A DNA stretch of 48,992 bases, from the NCBI GenBank assembly GCA_026708505.1, contig JAPOUU010000092.1, positions 1-48,992 of the forward strand, in the 5' to 3' direction. Each line of letters begins with the position of its first letter. Within the stretch, counting starts at the first letter, position 1. Under the pieces are notes generated by a model, which was not told the DNA's origin, searched no databases, and was given only the letters and a program-made list of their open reading frames with translations. The stretch comes from Hyphomicrobiales bacterium (GTDB lineage: Bacteria; Pseudomonadota; Alphaproteobacteria; JAPOUT01). Positions 43,847 to 48,992 of the stretch are shown piece by piece. Position numbers and translations under genes: made by a program.

Positions 43847-44950
43847 ATGAAGATTACGCGCGTTGCCGTCTATCAAACCGTCCTGCCTTATTCGAAGGGC
43901 GTATATGTTTGGGGCGCAGGCAACGAACTGCGCGACTCGAAGACATCGGTCGTTGTGCTTGAGACGGATGCGGGCCTGTCGGGCTGCGGCGAATTTGCCC
44001 CGTGCGGCGAAAATTACATGCACGCGCATTCTCAGGGCGTTGAGGCGGTTGCGCGACTGGTTGCGCCGGCACTGCTGGGAGAGGACCCGCGCCAGGTTGG
44101 ACGCATTGAGCGTTTGATGGACAACATCGTTCAAGGACACGGCTACGCGAAGGCTCCGTTTGACGCGGCCTGCTGGGATATCCTCGGGCAGTCGCTGGAG
44201 CAGCCCGTCTGGATGCTGCTGGGAGGCAGGATGATGGACTCGGCGCCGTTGTATCGCGTCGCGCCGCAGAAGTCGGTTAATGAGAGTCTCGAAGAGATGC
44301 GGAGCTACCGCGCGGAAGGATATCGACAATTTCAAATCAAGGTCGGAATGAATTGGAGCGCCGACATCGAGCGTATTGAGTCGTCCGTCGGGATGCTTGA
44401 GGCGGGCGAGACGGCAATGGCGGATGCCAATCAGGGCTGGCGGGTGGACGAAGCGTTGCGGGTTGCCAAGGCGACTCGTTCGCTGGATTACTTTCTCGAG
44501 CAGCCGTGCAAGACTTACGAAGAGTGCCTGCAGCTTCGCCGTCGAATTGATTTGCCGATCAAACTGGACGAGTGCGTAACGGGAATGGCAATGGCGCAGC
44601 GCATTGTTGCGGACAGGGGGGCGGAGATTGTGAGTTTGAAGGTTTCGAACATCGGAGGCTTATCGAAGACCCGGCGCGTGCGCGACTTTTTTGTCGATAA
44701 TCGAATTCCGGTTGTCGTGGAAGACAGTTGGGGCGGCGAGATCGCAAGCAGCGTGTTTGCGCATTTGGCGGTGTCGACGCCTGCGGATTTTTTTGTGAAT
44801 ACGACGGATTTGATGAATTACAACACACGCTCGACGGGGATTGGCGGAGCGGTGACAAAGGACGGACGCTTTTATGCTCCCGATGTTCCCGGGTTGGGCG
44901 TGCGCGCCGATTTCGAGAGTCTCGGCGCGCCGGTTGCGGAATATGCGTGA
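43847..44950 (+). CDS. Enolase-superfamily enzyme (mandelate racemase/muconate lactonizing group)
   Basis: A 367-residue protein with the capping domain up to about residue 125 and then a barrel. Lys165 in QFQIKVG and Lys265 in SLKVSNIGG are the expected acid/base pair; Asp193, Glu218 and Asp241 or Glu242 the magnesium ligands. The pattern resembles cis-3-hydroxy-L-proline dehydratases and hydroxyproline-betaine epimerases, but the substrate cannot be fixed. It is divergent from fghA and overlaps the next gene by 8 bp. The amino-acid racemase at 47083 may be related in purpose. Confidence 0.88.
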   Translation: MKITRVAVYQTVLPYSKGVYVWGAGNELRDSKTSVVVLETDAGLSGCGEFAPCGENYMHAHSQGVEAVARLVAPALLGEDPRQVGRIERLMDNIVQGHGYAKAPFDAACWDILGQSLEQPVWMLLGGRMMDSAPLYRVAPQKSVNESLEEMRSYRAEGYRQFQIKVGMNWSADIERIESSVGMLEAGETAMADANQGWRVDEALRVAKATRSLDYFLEQPCKTYEECLQLRRRIDLPIKLDECVTGMAMAQRIVADRGAEIVSLKVSNIGGLSKTRRVRDFFVDNRIPVVVEDSWGGEIASSVFAHLAVSTPADFFVNTTDLMNYNTRSTGIGGAVTKDGRFYAPDVPGLGVRADFESLGAPVAEYA

Positions 44951-45608
44951 GAGCATTGAGGAGGGGCTTGCGGGTTGCGGATTGCGATTGTTGGGCGATG
45001 TCGTCACACGTGTAGGCGACGAGTCCGAACTTTCGCATTTATATTTAGCAGGCAACGTCGGCGGCGAAATGTGGGATGTGTTTGCCATCTCGCCCGAAGC
45101 ATCGGACGGCAATGCGCACCCGCTGGACAGATGGACGCGCCGCGTGCTGGAATCGCTTGCGCAAGAATGGAATGCGCGGGTGTTGTTTCCGTTCGACGGC
45201 GCGCCATGGCATCCGTTTCAGCAATGGGCGCGTCTGGCCGGATGCGGACGCGCCTCTCCGTTGGGAATATTAATGCATCCGCGCTTCGGCGTGTGGTGCG
45301 GTTATCGCGGCGCGTTTGTTTTCGATGCGGCGGAGCGGCGCGAAACCGTCGAGCCGCAAGTGCCGTTCGCGTGCGATGATTGCACCGCAAAGCCCTGCCT
45401 CGGCACTTGTCCGGTCGGCGCCGTCACGGAGTCGGGGCTGGATGCGGCGCGCTGCCGCTCCCATGTTCTCTCGGATGCCGGAAAGGAATGCCGCACCGGC
45501 GGCTGTCTGGCGAGACGCGCCTGTCCCGTTGCGACGCAGTGGCGGCAGGACTCGGCGCAGCAGGCGTTTCATACGGCCGCCTTTGCGCGCGGCTCGGATT
45601 CCTTGTAG
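44943..45608 (+). CDS. 4Fe-4S-cluster protein of the ferredoxin/QueG-like type
   Basis: A 221-residue protein. The middle has CDDCTAKPCLGTCPVGA, a ferredoxin-like ligand set, followed by Cys-rich CRSHV, CRTGGCLARRACPV that can complete a second cluster. The N-terminal half is helical and unassigned. The cofactor layout resembles epoxyqueuosine reductase C-termini, but the protein is too short for QueG. Its start overlaps the upstream enzyme gene by 8 bp. Function unknown. Confidence 0.8.
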   Translation: MRESIEEGLAGCGLRLLGDVVTRVGDESELSHLYLAGNVGGEMWDVFAISPEASDGNAHPLDRWTRRVLESLAQEWNARVLFPFDGAPWHPFQQWARLAGCGRASPLGILMHPRFGVWCGYRGAFVFDAAERRETVEPQVPFACDDCTAKPCLGTCPVGAVTESGLDAARCRSHVLSDAGKECRTGGCLARRACPVATQWRQDSAQQAFHTAAFARGSDSL

Positions 45609-45618
45609 ATTGGCAGGC

Positions 45619-46467
45619 ATGGCTCTTTTACGTTTTTGCCTTGTCGGTTTGATTTCGGCGGCCGCGTTTGCTTCGGCGGGTTTTATTGACTACTCCGACA
45701 GTTTCGCGCCGGATTCGGACCTATGGGAGCGCTGGCAGGCGCATGACGCGACATCAACGCGCACCGTTGACTTTGCCGCCTGGGACGGGCTGCTGGAACG
45801 TTACCTGGAAGTGGATGAAGGCGGCATCGCACGTTTTGATTACGGTGCGGTTACCTCCGCCGATAGCGGCATCCTTGATGCATTAATCGAAGAGTGGGGC
45901 AATGTTCCCGTTTCGAGTCTCTCGCGCGAACAACAGATGGTTTATTGGATCAACCTCTACAACGCGCTGACCGTTCAGGTGGTGGTCGAGCACTATCCCG
46001 TCGATTCCATTACGAACATTGATATCTCCGGATTTTTCAGCAACGGACCCTGGGACGCCGAACTTATTGAAGTCGAAGGCACCGCGCTCACCCTCAACGA
46101 TATCGAGCATCGAATCCTCCGTCCGATTTGGAACGATCCCCGGCTCCATTACGCGCTCAACTGCGCTTCGATAGGTTGTCCGAATTTGCTCGGGCGGGCA
46201 TGGCGCGTCGAAAACATTGGCGCCGACCTTGATGCGGCCGCGCGCACATACGTTAATAACCCCCGCGGCTTTCGCATTGATGCCGACGGCAACGCGATCG
46301 TCTCGAAGATTTACGCCTGGTTTGTGGAGGATTTCGGTGGTGACGAGGCCGGCGTGGTCGCGCATTTAAAAACCTACGCCGAAGGCGGTACCGCCGCGGC
46401 GCTCGAATCTCTCGAATCTTTGTCGAAGAGCGAGTATGATTGGTCACTTAACGCACCTTTGCGATAG
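45619..46467 (+). CDS. DUF547 secreted protein
   Basis: A 282-residue protein with a signal peptide (about residues 3-19) and a DUF547 domain. The domain is recognisable from REQQMVYWINLYNALTVQVVVEHYP, the conserved LNDIEHRILRP and ALNCASIGCPNLLG (quoted in part), with Cys and His residues that suggest a transglutaminase-like fold. Function not established. The frame opens at 45316, but that start lies inside the 4Fe-4S gene, so the Met at 45619 is preferred. Confidence 0.88.
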   Translation: MALLRFCLVGLISAAAFASAGFIDYSDSFAPDSDLWERWQAHDATSTRTVDFAAWDGLLERYLEVDEGGIARFDYGAVTSADSGILDALIEEWGNVPVSSLSREQQMVYWINLYNALTVQVVVEHYPVDSITNIDISGFFSNGPWDAELIEVEGTALTLNDIEHRILRPIWNDPRLHYALNCASIGCPNLLGRAWRVENIGADLDAAARTYVNNPRGFRIDADGNAIVSKIYAWFVEDFGGDEAGVVAHLKTYAEGGTAAALESLESLSKSEYDWSLNAPLR

Positions 46468-46488
46468 AACAATCAGGAGGTTTTTGTC

Positions 46489-46794
46489 ATGACGGCTCGC
46501 ATTTACCGCCCCTCGAAGAGCGCGATGCAATCGGGACGCGCGAAGAGCGAACAGTGGGTTCTGGAGTTTGAGCCTTCGCTTCCGCAATGGAGCGAGCCTT
46601 TGATGGGCTGGACGGCATCGTCGGATATGAAGCGGCAGGTTCGCCTCCGCTTCAAGAGTCTCGAGGAGGCGCTTGCCTACGTGCGCGACAAGAACATTCC
46701 TTTTCGCGTTGAGCGCCCCACCGTTCGCCGGCAAACCCGGCAGAGTTATGCGGACAATTTCAGACCGGATCGTCCGGTTCCCTGGACGCATTGA
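46489..46794 (+). CDS. Complex I accessory subunit (NDUFS4-like)
   Basis: A 101-residue homologue of the mitochondrial 18-kDa subunit. RIYRPSKSAMQSG, WVLEFEP, MGWTASSDMKRQVRLRF and the C-terminal YADNFRPDRPVPWTH are the family marks. It binds the NADH-dehydrogenase arm together with NDUFA12. AGGAGG precedes the ATG by 7 bp. tRNA-Arg begins 8 bp after the stop. Confidence 0.94.
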   Translation: MTARIYRPSKSAMQSGRAKSEQWVLEFEPSLPQWSEPLMGWTASSDMKRQVRLRFKSLEEALAYVRDKNIPFRVERPTVRRQTRQSYADNFRPDRPVPWTH

Positions 46795-46802
46795 GGGTTC
46801 CC

Positions 46803-46879
46803 GGCCCCGTAGCTCAATCGGATAGAGCGGCGGTCTTCTAAACCGCAGGTTGCAGGTTCGATTCCTGCCGGGGTCGCCA
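46803..46879 (+). tRNA. tRNA-Arg (anticodon TCT)
   Basis: A complete cloverleaf. The acceptor stem GGCCCCG pairs with CGGGGTC (one G-U), the D arm is GCTCAATCGGATAGAGC, the anticodon stem closes the loop CTTCTAA, and the T arm is GCAGGTTCGATTCCTGC. Discriminator G and encoded CCA (46877-46879). Reads the AGA codon. Confidence 0.97.
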
Positions 46880-47082
46880 CTCCGCATTTTTTGCAAATTT
46901 TGCTTTCGTGCCGGAAACGGGGGCTTTCGTTTTTTGAAGCGGTGGAAAGTGAAACGCGGAAGAAAAAGAGTGTTGTCGCTCATCGGTTGGCGGCTGTTTC
47001 AAATCCGAACCTTGTCTTTTTGCCGGGGGATGACGATAATCCCGGTTAACGGGGGTCTCGACAGTTGAGGTGATATATCAAG

Positions 47083-47772
47083 ATGAAAACCATCGGCATT
47101 TTGGGCGGCATGTCGGCCGCGTCCACGCAAATCTATTATCGCGAATTATGCGATCTTGCCCGCCACCGGCTTGGCGGATTGCATTCGCCGGAGCTGCTGA
47201 TCCGCTCCCTTGATTTTGCCGCCATTGAAGCCCTTCAGATGCGCGGTGAATGGGACGCCGCCGGCGCCTTGTTGAATGCGGAAGCAAAGGCGCTTGAGCG
47301 CGGCGGCGCCGAACTCTTGATTCTAGCCACCAACACGATGCACAAATTGGCCGAGCCCATGATGGCGGATGTGAAGATACCTTTTATCCATTTGGCCGAT
47401 GCGACCGCACAGGAGATTGTCGCCAAGCGTCTAAAATCACCGGCCTTGATGGGAACCGCCTTTACCATGGAACAATCGTTTTACACGGACCGTCTCTCTG
47501 CCGCGGGGCTTTCGCCGGTTCTTCCCGGTGTAGAGGATCGTGCGGAGATCCACCGCATCATCTATGAGGAGCTCTGCAAAGACATTACTTCTCCGGAAAG
47601 CGAGGCGGCGTATGTGGCCATCGCCGAACGTCTCGTTCAAGCCGGAGCGGACAGTTTGATTTTAGGATGCACCGAGGTGGGCATGCTTCTCAATCAAGAC
47701 AACGTATCCGTTCCGGTCTTCGACACGACTCTCATCCACTGCCGGGCGGCTTTGGACGCGGCGTTGAAATAA
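47083..47772 (+). CDS. Aspartate/glutamate-racemase family amino-acid racemase (YgeA-like)
   Basis: A 229-residue enzyme. The first catalytic position is Thr83 in ATNTMHK and the second Cys196 in LGCTEVG, which matches the Thr/Cys pair I recall for Escherichia coli YgeA, a broad-range racemase (homoserine, threonine and others). It is PLP-independent and cytoplasmic. GAGGTGA lies 8 bp before the ATG. It is followed by a two-way terminator at 47767-47789. Confidence 0.88.
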   Translation: MKTIGILGGMSAASTQIYYRELCDLARHRLGGLHSPELLIRSLDFAAIEALQMRGEWDAAGALLNAEAKALERGGAELLILATNTMHKLAEPMMADVKIPFIHLADATAQEIVAKRLKSPALMGTAFTMEQSFYTDRLSAAGLSPVLPGVEDRAEIHRIIYEELCKDITSPESEAAYVAIAERLVQAGADSLILGCTEVGMLLNQDNVSVPVFDTTLIHCRAALDAALK

Positions 47773-47789
47773 AACCTTCGGGCCGAAGG
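47767..47789 (-). terminator. Terminator ending the micro-protein operon
   Basis: On the minus strand CCTTCG-GCC-CGAAGG (47789-47775) runs into TTTTATTT (47774-47767). Being symmetrical, the hairpin can also end the convergent racemase transcript, though without a T run on that side. Confidence 0.75.
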
Positions 47790-47791
47790 CA

Positions 47792-47884
47792 TTATTGGTG
47801 GATGCATGGTTTGACACCGGTCCGCACAAGCCCTTCGATTTCCCGCTGGCGCACGATTATTCGCAGACGCTCGTTATTGCTCAC
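47792..47884 (-). CDS. Micro-protein 4 (30 residues)
   Basis: A GTG overlaps the stop of micro-protein 3 in the classical GTGA arrangement. The peptide is charged and helical (NNERLRIIVRQREIEG, then LVRTGVKPC) and has no membrane segment. It ends 3 bp before the terminator hairpin. Weakest member of the set because of its length and GTG start. Confidence 0.45.
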   Translation of the reverse strand: MSNNERLRIIVRQREIEGLVRTGVKPCIHQ

Positions 47885-48015
47885 GTAGCGGGTGGATTGT
47901 TTAATTTTCTCCCGATTCTAATCATCTGTAACTGAATTACAGAAATCCATGCAATTAGTGCAGTAAGAACAACGATAATACCACTGACAACCCACGTAAT
48001 AGGTTTATCAATCAT
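47881..48015 (-). CDS. Micro-protein 3 (44 residues, one membrane helix)
   Basis: Begins MIDKPITW, has one hydrophobic helix (about residues 8-28), and ends in a basic, Asn/Pro tail (MIRIGRKLNN). Predicted topology is a single-pass protein with the basic tail inside. The start overlaps the end of micro-protein 2 by 8 bp, which suggests translational coupling. No family recognised. Confidence 0.65.
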   Translation of the reverse strand: MIDKPITWVVSGIIVVLTALIAWISVIQLQMIRIGRKLNNPPAT

Positions 48016-48133
48016 GGATATCAAACCTAATAAAATACTCGGTATTCATGCCTATGATGAGACATATCCCAAGTATGAGGGATGACACTATGCCGCTGAC
48101 ATTAATGCTCCCAACATTGACGTTCCCCTCCAT
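48008..48133 (-). CDS. Micro-protein 2 (41 residues, one membrane helix)
   Basis: Begins MEGNVNVGSINVSG, followed by a hydrophobic helix (about residues 15-29) and a polar end NTEYFIRFDIHD. It starts 4 bp after the stop of micro-protein 1. No separate strong ribosome site is visible, so coupling to the first gene is likely. Family unknown. Confidence 0.65.
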   Translation of the reverse strand: MEGNVNVGSINVSGIVSSLILGICLIIGMNTEYFIRFDIHD

Positions 48134-48137
48134 TACG

Positions 48138-48251
48138 TTAACTCGTCAAGTATCGGACAACGTCAATAACCAGCCAACCGGCAACTCCCAATGATGTTCC
48201 ACCGCTAATCCAAGCGAGCGTTCTCAATGTTTTTACGATGGCGATTTCCAT
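48138..48251 (-). CDS. Micro-protein 1 (37 residues, one membrane helix)
   Basis: Reads MEIAIVKTLRTLAWISGG, then a hydrophobic stretch with TSLGVAGWLVIDVV and a short RYLTS end. A near-ideal AAGGAG lies 6 bp before the ATG, and a strong promoter is about 35 bp further up. This is the best-supported of the four small frames. Function unknown; size and hydrophobicity would fit a small membrane peptide, toxin or regulator of a membrane complex, none of which can be chosen from sequence. Confidence 0.7.
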   Translation of the reverse strand: MEIAIVKTLRTLAWISGGTSLGVAGWLVIDVVRYLTS

Positions 48252-48287
48252 TTCATTCTCCTTGCAGGTTTCGTGTCCCTGCTGGTG

Positions 48288-48317
48288 ATTCTAGCGATTT
48301 TTACGGGCGATTGTCAA
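48288..48317 (-). promoter_or_regulatory. Promoter of the micro-protein operon
   Basis: On the minus strand TTGACA (48317-48312) and TAGAAT (48293-48288) are 18 bp apart, close to the sigma-70 consensus, about 37 bp before the first start codon. Confidence 0.75.
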
Positions 48318-48857
48318 ATTCGTCATTTTTTGTCCACTGCCCCTTCTTTTCCATTCGCCCGTCTCCCCCTGCATTTTATACGGCACAACGATTCGTGCCA
48401 AGAGCTATTTACAACGCCTTTTGACAGAAGGTCTGAGTCATACGTGCTCGGCCGGACGAGCATGAACCGGAAAGCGGCCCGCCACTCTTCACTTATTACT
48501 CGTCTTTACGTTCATAAGCATTGGAATTGATGTGCAGGTGCCGTTTGTTTTTGTCCGTTCTTCCGTCCCCGGGAATATTGAACGGGCGATTCGCCTTTAA
48601 TCGTATAGATAGAATATTTATTAAAAGATTCATCTATTGATTGTTAAAAGAATCGGTAAAATTATCTTTTTTTAGGCAGCAATATTTAAGGAAATTCGTC
48701 CTCTAACGAAGGTTTTTTGGAGTTATTTTTGTTTGCGAGTGATAAAAAAGAAATTTATCTTTGATATGCTTGCCGGAGAGGGTATCCTGTCAGTCAGGCT
48801 GATTTAGCCTGCTTCCAAGAGGCGCTGTTGTCGTAGGGCGTGAAAGGAGATTGACAG
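48318..48857. other. Non-coding stretch before the right-edge gene
   Basis: I see no convincing gene. From about 48600 the DNA is strongly AT-rich, and it contains GATAAA/TTTATC (48741-48759) and a CAGGC/GCCTG hairpin (48795-48811) in what is probably the leader of the glycine-rich gene. Several weak -35/-10 pairs exist and none stands out. Confidence 0.5.
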
Positions 48858-48992
48858 ATGAAGATTGAGAATCTCAAGACAAAGAGTTCGTTTGCGGTTT
48901 TTCTAACGGGGGCGACCTTGGCCGTTGCGCTGGGATTGACGTTTGCACTGTCAACATCGGCGTTTGCGCTGGGCGGCGGAGGCGGCGGCGGA
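48858..48992 (+). CDS. Secreted glycine-rich protein, N-terminal part only
   Basis: The first 45 codons of a protein that runs off the right edge. AAAGGAGA lies 7 bp before the ATG. The N-terminus has Lys residues, a long hydrophobic core (about residues 11-31) and a cleavage site near STSAFA, followed by LGGGGGGG to the edge. A Sec-exported protein, with a poly-Gly linker right after the signal, as in many large surface proteins. Nothing can be said about the rest. Confidence 0.75.
   Translation, partial: MKIENLKTKSSFAVFLTGATLAVALGLTFALSTSAFALGGGGGGG

Noticed and set aside
46803-46879. tRNA-Arg as an integration site for a mobile element
   Set aside because: No integrase, no repeat of the tRNA 3' end and no phage genes were seen downstream.
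47773-47935. A plus-strand frame after the racemase that reads plausibly (WFDTGPHKPFDF)
   Set aside because: It has no start with a ribosome site and is antisense to micro-proteins 3 and 4, which have promoter, coupling and terminator. I keep a small doubt that it is a gene remnant.
1-48992. CRISPR arrays, insertion sequences, prophage genes
   Set aside because: No regularly spaced direct repeats with unique spacers, no transposase or phage structural gene was recognised on either strand.

Overview
The window looks like part of an alphaproteobacterial chromosome, about 49 kb long and rich in G+C. The evidence is the gene content: RpoH with a QKRLFFNLRK box, a class II (B12-dependent) ribonucleotide reductase NrdJ, mitochondrial-type complex I accessory subunits (NDUFA12 and NDUFS4 homologues), the NDUFA12-mlaD-DUF2155 block, DUF1223, and an hflK-hflC-degP block followed by miaA-ilvB-ilvN-ilvC. 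No genus can be named from this alone. Both ends run into glycine-rich coding sequence (a partial lipoprotein at the left, a partial secreted protein at the right), which suggests the piece is a contig that broke in low-complexity DNA.

Layout. 1-773: partial surface lipoprotein (minus) with a 16-base G/C homopolymer near its start, then tRNA-Glu. 0.8-7 kb: small membrane protein, rluD, rpoH, ilvD, a Sel1 protein and an M81 peptidase. 7-12.3 kb: DUF2155, mlaD and NDUFA12 (minus), then nrdJ (plus). 12.4-16.2 kb: sufE, a GNAT acetyltransferase, a lipoprotein with a 15-bp tandem repeat, and an MscS channel. 16.2-20.1 kb: a structured intergenic stretch, an AT-rich pentapeptide-repeat membrane protein, an EamA permease and a DadA-type oxidase. 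20.1-28.6 kb: a 929-residue protein that I read as a distant IpgD/SopB-like protein with a degenerate phosphatase loop, then rpe, an M48-TPR protease, DUF1223 and acnA. 28.7-33.6 kb: five RhtB/LysE exporters around one MocR-type regulator. 33.6-42.9 kb: ilvC-ilvN-ilvB, miaA, degP-hflC-hflK and mrp. 43-47.8 kb: fghA, an enolase-superfamily enzyme, a 4Fe-4S protein, DUF547, NDUFS4, tRNA-Arg and an amino-acid racemase. 47.8-48.3 kb: a compact operon of up to four very small proteins. The right edge is a glycine-rich secreted protein.

How the parts fit. Branched-chain amino-acid synthesis is well represented: ilvD on one side and an ilvB-ilvN-ilvC run on the other. Two exporters follow directly on ilvC, and three more lie beyond a PLP-binding MocR regulator, which suggests amino-acid overflow control. 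Envelope quality control (hflK, hflC, degP, M48 protease, mlaD) and respiration (NDUFA12, NDUFS4, acnA) fill much of the rest.

The three observations most worth following are the IpgD/SopB-like protein (20115-22904), the micro-protein operon with its own promoter and terminator (47767-48317), and the homopolymer that, by my frame count, could switch the left-edge lipoprotein on and off. All family calls come from reading the sequence and from memory of the families; no searches were run.
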